A DNA stretch of 64,000 nucleotides from Acanthochlamys bracteata (lineage: Eukaryota; Streptophyta; Magnoliopsida; Pandanales; Velloziaceae): positions 5,830,501-5,894,500 of the forward strand of contig CM034128.1 in the NCBI GenBank assembly GCA_019914995.1, given 5' to 3'. Under the pieces are notes generated by a model. It was not told the origin of the DNA. It saw nothing but the letters and a program-made list of their open reading frames with translations, and searched no databases. The position numbers and the translations under genes are program-made. This document shows positions 40,512 through 53,309 of the stretch, one piece after another (position 1 is the stretch's first letter; each line of letters starts with the position of its first letter).

Positions 40512-43500
40512 TCATACAATGTAACTCTTCTTGAAGAACTTACGTGCACGCTTTTTCTTTCTTGGATCCAAGAAGTTCAAGGCATTAATTATCTCAACAT
40601 CTTCATCATTCCATAGATACTTGGCAGCAGTTGGATTGGCAAGCAGCTGCTTTGCAACTAAAAATCCTGCAATAGACCATGTCTGGTACAGACGTGCCTG
40701 TTTCCCTATGAAACGTGCTTGCTTGGTGTCATAATATTCTGGCCATTTATCCTCTGCAATCCGCCTTTCTGCAACCTCAACAGCTCTTCTGGCTATATCC
40801 AGTCTATTCATTTTAATACTTGCAACAGCAAGCTGGTACAAAACGAATATCATGGATTAGCAAGAGTATACAAGCTGCAGCACTTCCTCTTTATCAAAAA
40901 GTAAATAAAATGGATAAAAACAATTAGCACCGAAAACCATACGTTAGCATGTAGTCAAAACTTCCATTCATAGTACCAACGAACCTTGGATAAATGCCTT
41001 AAGTACAAACATAATGCATTCAATAGGAGGTCGATCAAGGTCATGCTTTGTGAATTGCACAGCAAAGGCATACTAATCATATAAGATATGAGTTGGATGT
41101 AAAGAGTCGTGAAAAAGAAAACAAATACAAGAGTACAGGTATTTGTACATCTTCCGTATTCACAAAAGATATCAAATGAGTCTAACAAGCCAAGAAAGAT
41201 GTTGGGTGTTGAAAAAGAAATTGTAACCACTCAGATAGGATATATGCTAACCTGCCAAAGTAATGTTGGCCAAGAACCTCCATTGTGATACAACCAAGGC
41301 CTGCGAAAATTTAATCTTAATATTAGAAAGGGGGAAATGTTAAGAATTTCTAACAATCACATGAAAATAGAAGCTGCAACTCTCACGTATTCTTAGGATC
41401 ACTGCCTGTAATTATTCGCCATTCCTGACCCTCAAGAGCTGGATAGCATATCTTCAATGGCATATCAGCAACTAAGTCAGACCAGCGAGCCTCTATAAGG
41501 TCCAATATGGCATGGGACTGGTGTGTTGTTGCTAGGCTGCTGACAATTGACCATAAGTTGCCAAGGGAGAAAAACCGGAAATCCATATGGGCAGGCTGCA
41601 AGTTTCCAATGAAATAGCCTCCCTTATCAGGCATCCACTCAACCAGCCATGGAGAAACCTGATCGGGGTATATGTTAAACTTGTTCACTGCATCATAGGA
41701 GTACTCTTCTGTTTTGTAACGGTATATCTCATTAAGTTTTTTCATGTCAATCCAGTAATATTCCCTTATATGGAAAGACAACGCGATAAGACGATTATTC
41801 AAGGCACGGAGGAGGTCCAATGATCCATCTTCTGGAGTGATCATCTCACGAGCACATAGAAGTGCAGAATAAAAGAGTGCCTGCAACGAGAAAGCAAACA
41901 TTAGCGCTTAGCATTGTAAATGGAAAACAGAAAATCCCCAAAAAGTGGAAGTAAAATCACATCAGCATTTGATTTCTTCTAGTCAGTTTAACTATCATAG
42001 AGCAATCCAGGACTGAAGATTAAGATAGCCATGACAGTAGCAGCTACTAATCAAGAAAAAGAAGTATCACCTGAATTTCTAGAGGGTGACCGTGAATTCC
42101 CATTCGTCGATCTATCATACATGAACCATCAGTGACCAGCAATGTTGGGAACATGTCAAAGCCGTCAGCCAAACAAAGCTTCAATATCATCTTGATCCCA
42201 GTCTGGACATCAATCCTCTCCTGAACTGAGAGATCACCAGACAACTTGCCATAAGCACGCAGAAGTATAATCCACCACAACCCTGAAATAAGGAACTAAA
42301 GTGTGAAGCTCAAGCATCACAAGCTCTGCTGGTACATCATGGAATAAGGACAGTGCCCCAGTTACATCAGAAGACTAAGCAAAATGCCTAATACACCGTA
42401 AGTTTAAATCAGTTAATCCTAATAGCATTCAACAAAGAACTCTGAACCACATTTGCTTGTACAGATTACTTGCCTGAGTCAACCGGTGCAACACGCCCTA
42501 TAGCAGACTCTCCAAAATCCGGATCCAGCACTTCCTCTGTTGCTGGTTCATCACCATCAAGTGGGACTGTGCGCACCTTGAAGCTGGCAGGCATCAAACC
42601 TTGACCAGGACTATGGCAGTCAATTGTTTTTTCCCAGCTCTATCAAAATTGCAGGATAAGTAATAAAGGTCAGACTATTTAGCTAGAGAAAAGGCAAACA
42701 GCAGCTACAAGCAAACTGCAAATACTAGTTATAGCTTAAAACAAATTATTTGCAGTTGGGCTTGCTGCTATTTTACCACACTAGATTTTCAAACTTTTAG
42801 TTTGTGAAGAATCCTCATTAAGATAGTTCACAAGGTCAAGAAGGTAACTTAGCACTGATTGCACAATGGATGTCACACAGTTTCCCAATCAACAAGCACA
42901 AATGGCAGCATGCAACTATCCCTGCAAAGAAGAAAGGCAAAGTACCTGCAGTTGGAGAGTATGAAGAATGAAGTTCTTGACGATGTCGTACTCCCCCTTT
43001 AGCAGAAAAGCCATCCCTGAGGGTATAAATCCCGAATGAAGACTTGATCATAGTTCAGAACATTTGCATCGGCTGGGTCATTTGCAGCAATGGTCCCAAC
43101 AGTTGCTACAATAATAAACAACTGATTCACGTAGCAGACGCCAAGCTTCATCGTCAATAGTTTCTCCTTTTTTCTTTGCCACCAAATGCTTAGGTGCTCC
43201 ATGCTTAGCTGTGGGAGGCAAAGGTCCAAATGTGACATTCTTCTCCTGCTTAACCTTATGCTCTCCAACCTCATGCCTTAGTGGTTGGAAGTCATCGATT
43301 CCAACAACCTTCTGTGCAGTTAATTCACTAAGTATCTGGCTAGTCATAGTAACCGATTCCTGTAACCAACTACCATTTCCATCAGTACTCATTCCCTCAG
43401 CACGTTGGCATTGGCAAAGTAGTAATTTCGGTCGATCCTTTGCTACATTTTCGAAACCCCTACTGCATCTCTGAAGTATTCTCAAATTTGACAAAGGCTT

Positions 43501-43590
43501 TGTCGTTCCATAGCATGAATGAGTATTGGATGGCAAAGCAGCCATAGGTCCTGAAACAACATGTAAAGCAATCTCTGAAACTCCAGCCAT
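40512..43590 (-). CDS. INVE: Alkaline/neutral invertase, plastid type (GH100), with frame breaks in exon 1
   Basis: Cleaves sucrose to glucose and fructose at neutral pH. Exons: 43590-42946, 42639-42474, 42282-42071, 41880-41387, 41300-41252 (49-nt mini-exon), 40832-40512. These total 1,887 nt, about 628 aa, usual for the organellar clade. The N-terminus ([12 protein letters not shown], then basic/Ser residues) looks like a plastid transit peptide. Conserved blocks: [88 protein letters not shown]. In exon 1 two bases are missing at about 43101-43106 and one at about 43028. The first causes a stop (CCK-stop) within 12 codons; the two together restore the frame. Intron 2 (42473-42283) uses a GC donor. 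The clade resembles Arabidopsis INVE by eye; the INVA/INVC alternative is not excluded. Confidence 0.92.
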
Positions 43591-44330
43591 AGCAACGATA
43601 GAGCTTTATTATATAATTGACTAATCAATTAATATGAACGAATTAGCAGCAACAAATCAACAATTTAGAGGCCCTGCTCAAAGAATCCGAAAGTTAGATA
43701 AACCAAGTCAAAGTTTGGTGTAAAATTTTGCAACAGATTCTGAAGTATCCAGAATCACATAACTGAAGTAAAGAAAAACACGCATTCAAACTCAAATGTT
43801 CTCCGAGAGAACAAGAAACGAGAAAATCAACAAAAGTAACAGATATTGAAAAGAAAACAAGCTCGATTAGTGCATACCTTCGTAGAGACTAATTGCTCCC
43901 TGCATGGGAATCACGGCAAATCGAGATAAGAATCCTAACTCGAACTGTTGTTATTTATAAAGAAAACACAATATTTCACAATTGGAAGCTGAATAAATAT
44001 TAGAAGAATGAATGAAAAATAAAATGAAAGAAGGAAGAAAGATTAACAAGAAAGAAAGCAAAGATGAATACGGATTTATAAAGACGTAGGGTGAAGTCGG
44101 TCGATAACAATCGCAAAAGATTACTAACAACAAACAAAATACAAACAATAGAGCACAACTGAACAGAACAGAACAGAAGGGAACAAAGCTTTGAGCTTTC
44201 TTTTGGAAGAAACCAATGGAAGTTCAAAATTTTGTGGGCTAATATTTCTCCTTCCATTTGTTTTCGATAGTTGCATATGGGCCAGAATCAAGTATTTCTG
44301 TTGGCCCACTTTAAAGAAAGAAGAAAAGAA
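43591..44330 (-). promoter_or_regulatory. Invertase 5' leader and promoter region
   Basis: Lies upstream of the invertase ATG at 43590 on the minus strand. The 43940-44200 part is pyrimidine-rich on the coding strand, a common plant leader property. Short frames here on the minus strand (43951-44309) are low-complexity Phe/Leu/Ser peptides and are not supported as genes. Confidence 0.35.
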
Positions 44331-46788
44331 GTGAACCGACTCTCTCTCATTTCTGTTGTTTTTAGTTAATTTGTCGATGCTGCAACTTGTTGCAGCAGAA
44401 TTTGTTTGTGGACGGAATGTAGAATCGTGTTCAAAGCTATACCAGTCTGTAGTCTAGATGAGAAAGGTACGTTTTGAGTACTTGTAAAATATAATAAACA
44501 AAAACTAATTTAGAAAATTTTAATAATAAGTTTAATTTTTATTAAAAATTATAAATATAAAATCTGTAATACATAACTTTTTATTTTTAATTTTAAAAAC
44601 ATTTTATAAATATTATATAATATTAACTACAAACTATAATTTTTTTAAAATGATAAATATTTTAAAATTTCAATCTAACGTTTCCAAAACTAGAAAACTT
44701 GAGTTGTCATTTTTCATCGGAGAAAAAAACATAAAAATAAAGGTACAATCACGAGGACCGTGCTGGAAGCCTGGAACAGGCCAAACCAGGACAATGCTTC
44801 GATTTTGTCTTATTCAATCCCATTCAATATTTCTTTTACTGTAATATAAAAATGCTTATTTCGAACCCCTTATGATCCATGCTTGTAGTCAAGAATGCTT
44901 TTGTAAAACTCGTATCCGTTAAATTACTATCCATTTTAAAACGTTTTTATCTCATTCTTTTGCTTTAGGCCATGTTTGTAACAGAGCAAAAAATTAAAAT
45001 TTCTTTAAGAAAAGCTTGGAGAAATATTTTTATTGCCTTTTTAAAAATTATACGTACAATTATTTCATAACATATTATCTATTTATATTTTTAAAATTTT
45101 TGAAAATAATTCATACAATTCGTGCGTATTTTTAAACTTAAAAAAATTAAATATTAAAAAGTCACACCAAATATAATCTTAATACTACTTTAGTCTAATT
45201 ATAATATTGGCACCATCTCCAAGTACTCTCATTTTTATTTTTTTAAAATGAGCAAGTTAAATATACTATCGCATAATAGGTATTTTAAGACAAACATAAG
45301 TTTAAAAAATGTGTATGCAAAAACATATTGTTAAGTCTAAACCGATCTATGTTAGATTCGCAAACTATCTATCTGATGAGACGTGAATCGACTCAATTTA
45401 ACTGATCTATTTGGTAATTAGTAAAAAGATCAGTATTGTCAGACCGTAACCACACCATCAGGATAGATCTGAAAATCATTATTTTGGGATCTAAACTAGT
45501 CCAAATTTGCAAATAACATGTTCAATCATACAGACCTTTTTGATTCGGATTAATCTAGGCAGTTTTTAGGTCGACCCACTGAACCGTCTCAGGGTCGACC
45601 CTGCTGGGTTATGGAAAAGACAATCTATCAAAATGACTTGAGTTCGATTCTATTCACGAATAATCACTATTTCTTCTATTCATATGTTTCTTATTTCTCC
45701 TGCTTCAACTCATCACTGTCAGCTGCGGTTTCGGCTCACGCTATTCGCTCTGGCTTCGAAATCAAGTTTTTCTCCTTATTGCCAAATCTTTCTACCTATA
45801 CTTCCCTCCTGCGAGCCAACCCGTGCTTCTTACTGTGAGATCTCCTTTTAGACAATTTCCTCTTTGATGGGCGTTGAAATCATATTGTTCTCCCTCTGGC
45901 CATCTTCTTCTCTTCATTCACAGCCCCAATTACCCCTCATATCTATTCAGTGGCTCTTCGATCTACTCTTATGAAGCGATCGTCGATCCGATTGATTCGC
46001 CAGTGACGCTTGCTATTGGGTGGTCCGAGAACTTTCCTTTTGCTCTTTATTTATTCTTCCTTATCTAATCAAGTCAATTTGAGTTATAATCACCGCCGAA
46101 CTGAAGCCTTAGATTTTTGGCCGAAGCTTTATGTCGAAAATTTGACATTGCCTACCTATAGTTAACCTCTTCACCTTATTGAAACTTTTCTCTCATCGAT
46201 TGAGCTCAATTTCTGCGCAGGATGCTGGAAAGCGCGGTTGTCTTCGTGTCACTATTAATCAGGAGATTCTTATTACCGGCATCCCCCTCTTACTATACTG
46301 TCTTCGTTATTGGATTCCAATGCTGCTGATATATCTTCTAGCAGCATAAAGTCTCTCTTTGGCTCTAGTTTCGCCGAAATCTTGTGAGTCGGCAAGACTC
46401 ACGACTAAGGTGAGTTGTAATACACTATAATCGAATAAATTGTTGTTGAGTTACATGCCACTTTTATCAGTAAAGAGCAGGGAGCTTTAACATTGTGCAG
46501 CTAAACCAGTTTCTTAGCTTGTATTGTCTTTGATTGGCCTGAATGAATTTGACTTGGCTGGTCAACTTGTCACTCATTGATTCGGACGGTGAGTTGATGA
46601 TCGGGTCGGTTCCAACAATACTAAAAAAGATTTTTAAAAATATCTTTGTCTTTTGTGAGATCACATGCAATACCTAAGAACTATGGGCTACTATATTACT
46701 CGCCAAGTTTAAATTAATTTTTTCTTCCACCTAGTCATTTCTTCTAAAATTTTTCTCTTATTTATCTTATCTTCATTTGTTCTAACAT
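44331..46788. other. AT-rich intergenic DNA with decayed repeats, no gene supported
   Basis: Plus-strand frames at 45611-45838 and 45874-46068 give Ser/Phe/Tyr-rich peptides with no recognised motif. Around 45430-45600 the DNA has a CGACCC-type word pattern also seen loosely near 15940-16050, suggesting an old dispersed repeat. I find no intact gene. Confidence 0.4.
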
Positions 46789-47035
46789 AGGGTGTGTTTA
46801 CGTTGAGTTGAACTCATTTTATTCAAAAGTGAGTTTAAAAATTAAATTTTAAATTTTAAATTTTAAATATTTAATAAAAATAAGTTTTTATATTAATTTT
46901 GTATTAAAAATGAGTTTTAAATTTGAATTTTGAAAATCTTTTTAATAATAAAATTTTACTTAAATTTTTTTGTTTATTTTATATTAAAAGTGAGTTTGAA
47001 AAAAGTAAAACTTGGGTGGTATATAAACACACCCT
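46789..47035. mobile_element. MITE with perfect 12-bp terminal inverted repeats
   Basis: AGGGTGTGTTTA at 46789-46800 is matched exactly by its inverted copy TAAACACACCCT at 47024-47035. The body is about 250 bp, AT-rich and non-coding, with repeated AAATTTTAAA-type words. Flanking bases ATA and TTA are compatible with a mutated 3-bp target duplication but do not prove it. Confidence 0.75.
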
Positions 47036-49610
47036 TATTTTCTTCTTTTTGTATGCGTACACGCTCACTACCGCGATCATCCTCTCCTGATGCCGGTAGC
47101 CTTTTCATTATCCTCCGGCTTTCCTCGATTTCTCTTTTGCCTCTACTGTCCTTACCTTCGCCATTGTCGCATGCGAGGGGGTGGACCGCGACCATGTGTT
47201 TGAGAAGCCATAACTTCACAAGCCTTTCGGCCGATAAAACAGTCGTCCTGAATTGTCGAAATCTATCTTCCCACCTCATTGATGCTTTACTGCTTACCAT
47301 TTCGATTAGGAGTTTGCTCGTGTGCGAAGACGAGCTTGATCGCTAGTTCGGCTAAAATTTTCACTTACGGCTAGCTGTATTCTTATTCAGTCTAATCATT
47401 CTTTAAATTGAGTTAGGTCAGCAATTTTACCTCTTTTTGTTATTTAGGATCTTTCTCTGGCCGAAATCCTAGATCACCGAAATTTGACAAGCTAGTGGGC
47501 CCACGATCAAGGTGAGTTGTGACTTATATTTTGTACTCTTTAAACTTGTCTTTAAGACCATTTGTAATCCATGTTACTTTAAGTGTTGTCCGGATCAATA
47601 ATCGGGAAACTCCTCATTGTATACAACTCCGACTTGGACGCGATTTCTCTTCATTAATTTGGTAAGCTTCCCTAAAGCGCTAGTACTAGCACTAACTTAG
47701 TTTTATGATTGATTTTGAGGATTAAATAGTTAATGATCAAATCTTAGTTTAGGATGCACCTTAGCATTAACTATTAGGTACTACAGGAAATAGCATTATT
47801 AAAAATTAGCTTTGGTTCATGCGAATGTATAGTAATCATATATGTATATGTATCAGGACAAGAGTGTGAGACAATTGAATTTGGTTGGCGTTAGCTTGCA
47901 TATCTGAGAAGTATGAACAACAAGTTAAGGTTACTGTGTCATTTTTCTTCCAAATTATCTTTAGATTTTTGGATATGTAACATCTGCTTCAACTCTACGG
48001 CATATCTTGCCATTTTCTTTACATATTCTAATTAGACCCTTATTATGCATAATTATATGTGATGCATGTTTACTAAAAAATGATAAATATATATAATAGT
48101 ATGATAGTAATTCTAATATAAAAACTTATGGTTTATTGAAATATTATGTGAGTATTATATGGAATTCAAAAGTATGAATTTCATGTAAAATAAGATTGAT
48201 ATGCTTCTTTATGTTTTTTGCTTTATGGGATAAATAATTAATAACAATTATTTTTATGAGTTTCATATATAATTTGACAATGATAGGATGCTATTATGCT
48301 TCCACCTAATAAGCTAATAAATTATTTTTGGTGATTTTTATGAATTCTAACTAAATTGTATTGATTAATGTATTTGTGAATTTTGTAATGCATTAAGGTA
48401 GGTGAGACTCTGGAACTAAATTCATAATTTCTTCTATTCTTTCTCGTCTCTTTTCCATCTATAAATTAGGTGGGCCCACATGCGTGGAGGCGGTACCATA
48501 GATAAGTTAAAAATGCGGTCCATCCTGATTTTCTAACTAACGTGATTGTTGCGGATTATTGAATGGTGTTTAGTTGTCGAGTGATATTGATTTATTTATC
48601 GATTAATTTAATGATCGGTTATAATTAGTATTTTATTATAAACTCACTATTTACTTATTCTATTTTTTATTTTTCTATTGATTTACTACTTTATGCTACT
48701 TAATTCCTTTCTAATCGATTGATTTATCAATGAATTATTTATAAATTATTTATCCAACTATTACTTTATGATTTGATATCATGTATTTTGACTAATTACT
48801 TATAAAAATTAGTTATGTTCATCGCTTATATATAGATATTTATTTGAAATGTTGAGAAATGTCTTTCATAAATCACAAAGCATATTTGTTTGGTTTTATT
48901 GTATGCTCTTGACTTATTACATACTGTATTGCATAGAACTATTTTCTTCCTACTAAGGACTGAGCAGATATGCAATGAATCAAGACTTGGTGGGATTGAT
49001 TTGATCAAACCTGTGTATTTTTATACATACACAAAGATAGTGATCAATATATTAGATAATGCATTAAAAATTTTAATCAGTGTATTCTACTTTTCACGTC
49101 ACTGAGATTGGGCTCACTTTTTTTTTTCTTTAGCCTCTCCCAGATCGTTCGAAGTACTGGTAGACTATAGTAGATGCGGCATCCTTCTTCGGGCTAGTGA
49201 ATAGATGATATTTAGTTGTCTCTAGTGTTTTTCCATTTTACATATATATGGCTTTATGGCGTCTCTAGATCTATACTATTTTTCGCTGTGTGCTCTACTG
49301 GTAAATAAATTAATTTTAGATTGTATTAGTTAATGGTGATTATATATGTTTTTTGATGGTCTTAATTTTCTTTGAGTTTGATATTATTGAAACTAGATAT
49401 GTTATTGTGGTAATTGTTTAAATTTCTCCCTTCAAGTTTCTAAAGGAGGTTTTATCGAAATTTCTTCTTAAGAATATGTTGAATTTTGAGTTAGACTGAA
49501 TTTAGTATTAAATAAGCGTACTTGACTTGGCCGAGTTTGGATTTAATTTGGTATTAGTTTATAACAGTCTCGATCATAACCTCAGGTTCGGACGTGACAT
49601 CACATTCAAA
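47036..49610 (+). mobile_element. Possible long-LTR retrotransposon remnant (solo LTR?)
   Basis: The motif CAAGGTGAGTTGTGAC at about 47509 has a partial echo at about 46418. It is followed by GGTGGGCCCACATGCGTGGAGG (read as two pieces, 48470-48491), GATTGGGCTCACTTTTT (49107) and a terminal TTCGGACGTGACA (49590-49603). This order resembles long LTRs of Ty3/gypsy Tekay-type elements. No polyprotein, primer-binding site or matching second LTR is visible and the left end is not defined. The plus-strand frame 46930-47346 overlaps the MITE and is not convincing. Confidence 0.3.
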
Positions 49611-51309
49611 GAAACTTTTTCTTCTTATTCCATAGGTCAATTACGGCAATCTTCTTTCTTCTGCTTTCGTAGATCAGTCACAGCAATATTCTTATTGTTT
49701 CGATGACTTCTAAATCTTCTTTCTCTTCATCATGAGGGTTCTTCCTTTTTGTTTTTAATAAGATTTGATTTTTTAGTTCTTCTTTTCTTCGATTTCAAAC
49801 TCAAGAAAAGACTCCATACCATATAATCGATGGCATTTATTTTTGTTTTATTATTCATTAACTAATTCAACTTGATGGTGTAGAAGAAGAAGTGAAGAAA
49901 TAGAAACTAATCAGAGTATTGAATAAACCATCAAAGGACAATAATGACATGTCATTTGCAGAACCAGGCAATCAGGTATCCATCTGCATTATTGCTCTCT
50001 GAAATACTGTTCTCTTCTTCGTGGTTTTTGCCTCTAAAATTGATCAAGCGATCTCTTTTGTGTATAAACATCTTTATTTATCAATTTGATTGAATCGATT
50101 AATAATTTGTTTTCTTTTTGTTTGGAATTTGTTGAGACGATGTGAACTCAATTGTGATTATTAGCACATCAAGTTTTCTTCTTCGTAGAGTGCAACAGTG
50201 CTAATATTTCTTTCACACGAAATGATCTGATCATATATTTGCCAAGTTCCCTTCTACTTAGTGGATTAATTCGGTGACCCAGCTGATCAAATGAAAAATC
50301 TAAAATTTGGAGATATTTCTGAATCGATGTTTGGATCGAATCTACGAACATTATGGTAGAAGAACGTAAAAGAAAATGAAGTTTTAAATTTTATTTTATT
50401 TGTATCACTATTCATCTTGCAACAGTTTGTAAACTTAAATGTCACAAACTGTGAAAAGATGGATGCATTTTTCTAAACAATCAAATGCATATCATAAGTT
50501 CAGAGTCACTATTAGACAATACATATAGATAATACAAAGTTTGGCGTTTAATCATTTGGTGAGAACTGCATCATCTTGCCACAACGTACTTGTCCTAACA
50601 ATAAAAAAAAAATCGAAAAAAGCTCTTAGTTGTTTGCCATGTTGCCTGCACAAGAAAAATAAGGCATCGGCATGTTGTTAACTTCTTCAAGTTACAAAAT
50701 CTACTTACTGAAACATGTTGTCAGCAAAATCAATACAAAAAAGTGAAAATATCTAAGTAATAGTGGTGATGACAAAAAGTCTACGAAGCAGATGGCCAAT
50801 CTAAACAGCTGAGTCACAAGATCTTAACAGAGCTCTTCTACTCCAAGTATTATAAAACCAGTTCTTAATTAACGCTAATGCAGACGGCAGATGATAGCAT
50901 GATCGTCTAAGTTTTCAAACGATCACACCTTCACCGCTTGGAGATCCTAAAACAGTATGAAAGCGTGAATACTCTTCCTTCTCAGAAGTGTTTTTAAAAA
51001 AGAGTTTTTTTTAAACAAAAAATATTTTTAGTTTTGAAAAAATAAGCTCTATTTTTTATTTTAAAAAAATAATAACCAACAATAGGATCTTACGACTTAT
51101 AATTTTTTATACTTTCTAAAATTTTCAATAAATTCTGTAGAATAATTTAGAAGATTTATTAGAGAACATGAAAAAGAAAAAGTTGGTATGAAGAAAATGG
51201 AAACAAATCCAAACATGCACTAAAGGCGCTCTCATAGTCTACTCCACAAAATGTTCTGTTTTTTCTCTAATGCTATTTCACTATAGAGTCAAAATCCAAT
51301 CTTATTTTC
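49611..51309. other. AT-rich intergenic DNA, no gene seen
   Basis: No frame longer than about 60 codons is convincing here. The 50980-51180 stretch has the look of another AT-rich MITE (AGTGTTTTTAAAAAAG near 50988 and CATGCACT near 51223) but the ends are too degenerate to assign. Confidence 0.4.
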
Positions 51310-51312
51310 TAA

Positions 51313-51665
51313 GGACGTGTTTCGAATACCCGAAACAACAGTTTCTTCTGCCAGAATTAGAGTTATAGACAGGTCACGCATTATAGTGATATACGAAACT
51401 AAGAACTTTACTTTCTTGTGGATCTCTACTTCCAAAAATAAATAAACTCTATTTCTAACACACTTTCAAAAATACAAAAGTAAACTCCACTTTCAACCCA
51501 CTTCCAAAAATAATTTAAATGCAAAATTCAAACTCCACTTTCAACCCACGTCAAATAACAATTGAAAAACAAAAATTGAACTCATTTTTCAATCTATTTT
51601 TTCAAAAACCTTACTTTTCACTTACATTTCTGCGAAACTCATTTACGTGCACTTGAAATAGGCCC
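51313..51665. mobile_element. MITE with TAA target duplication, about 350 bp
   Basis: The left end GGACGTGTTTCGAATACC and the right end, on the opposite strand, GGGCCTATTTCAAGTGCAC are imperfect inverted repeats. TAA flanks both sides (51310-51312 and 51666-51668). The interior carries two related CAAACTCCACTTTCAACCCA-type blocks. It is non-coding and PIF/Harbinger-like. Confidence 0.65.
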
Positions 51666-51668
51666 TAA

Positions 51669-53263
51669 CCATTAAAGAATAACTAGCACGAATTCATCCG
51701 TTCGTTAATTCATGGGTGATCAGCAGCAGCAAAGGATTTGCTTGAGCTGAGTTCAATAAAAGTTTGTTTCTTTGTGGTGAAACCTCGCGAACCATGTACG
51801 CTCCGCCGTCTTATAGTCAGTGCTCATTGTCTTCATTGGCGACATTGTGACCATGGGCCTAACACCTTTGCCGTGGTTAACTTCCTCTACTCGCTCCCCT
51901 CTCACTACTAGAATCAACGCCACCGGCAATCACGACTTCGCCTTCGCCGCCGTAGCCTAGTACCACTAATAACTCAACCTTCTTTGCTACATGGTAAGAG
52001 TACGAGGCTAGCCGGGAAAGAGAGGGGTGGTTCAACAAAGAAGCATATTAATAGGTGTATGTGTAGGGAAGGCGGTGGGAAGGAGAAATAAAGGACAAGT
52101 GGAATCGGTAGAAGAATATAAAGGTTGTTTGCATGTACTGAAAATTTGAGCTTTTGAAGTAAAGCTGTTTATAGTACTTTTAGCGGCTGTGAAACTTTTG
52201 CTAAAAAATAGTTTTATGCCGAAAAGCGTTTGAATAAATGTTTAGCATACTATATTGTTTGATACTGAAAGCTGAATATAGTATTTGACTAAATTTATAA
52301 TAACCAAAATTTCTATAATTATATATTATTAATTTTTTTAATTAATTTTATAATATAGTAAATTTTTAATACGTTTTAATATTAATGTTTACAAATTTAA
52401 TAGTAAATATGTCATCATTAATATCATAATAATTTTGAATAATATTTGTAAAATTATTAATATTATTGTAATGTATGAATAATATTTTTAATAAAATTAT
52501 AATATTTTATCTATTAATATTTATAATATACAATAAAATGAACTATTGTAAATTAATAATTTTTTAATAATATTTTAAAATTTATCAATTATATAAATAT
52601 TTTGTAGTAACAATTTTAGAGTACCGTAACAAATTCAGTCATAAATAATCTAGCAAATTATACAAATAATATAGTCATAAATACTGTAGCAATTTAAGAA
52701 TACATTCATAAGAAAAAGTATTAGCATAACATTCATAAATTATTTATATTTTATTTGCAAAAACATTCTGGATTATAGAAAGGAGTCAAAGGGCAGTTCC
52801 ATGTACAATTCAAGAAACTTAAAACAACTGATGCCTCAATAATGTGCCTTTTGCCAAAAACATAAGGTTATTAAACAGCCATCATGTGCTGTTATGAAGG
52901 CACTGAAACACCTGCACAAGCAATAACTTGTAATTTCAGAAAATAACTTAAATACAGTAACAAAGCGGGACTATCATAAAAGATGTCAAAACATACTTAG
53001 AAAAATCATCCAAAAGCTATTAAAAAAATATCATCTTAAACAATGAAAACTAGAAAACAAATATTGTTTTACAAAAATACTTGATATACTTCAGAATTGA
53101 CCTAGAAGGTGCTCAAAGCAAAGCACCCTAAGAGGTTTAGAAAAGGGAACTGAACAAAACAACAAATTACTAGATATCTATGTTGCAGAATCTAACTACC
53201 GCTATGAAACACATTAACAAATCAATGTTAATGTGTAGTACAAGAGATCGCAATGAATAACTG
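51669..53263. other. Intergenic or 3' transcribed region, no gene assigned
   Basis: The 51700-52030 part is GC-richer than its surroundings but has stops in all frames and no motif I recognise. From 52150 to 52740 it is strongly AT-rich. The 52780-53263 part could be 3' untranslated sequence of the candidate small gene whose exons are proposed at 59161 and 53341. Confidence 0.3.
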
Positions 53264-53309
53264 GAGGGTCATGGCTGTGCAGGAACAAGAGTCCAGTGCT
53301 TCACTGCCC

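Noticed and set aside
45611-46068. Two Ser/Phe-rich plus-strand frames that might be a small gene
   Set aside because: No motif, no splice model and composition typical of chance frames in AT-rich DNA.
46930-47346. 138-codon plus-strand frame and 108-codon antisense frame
   Set aside because: The first part overlaps a MITE and encodes low-complexity Phe/Leu/Ser. No domain is recognised on either strand, and the GC-richer 47040-47340 segment permits chance open frames.
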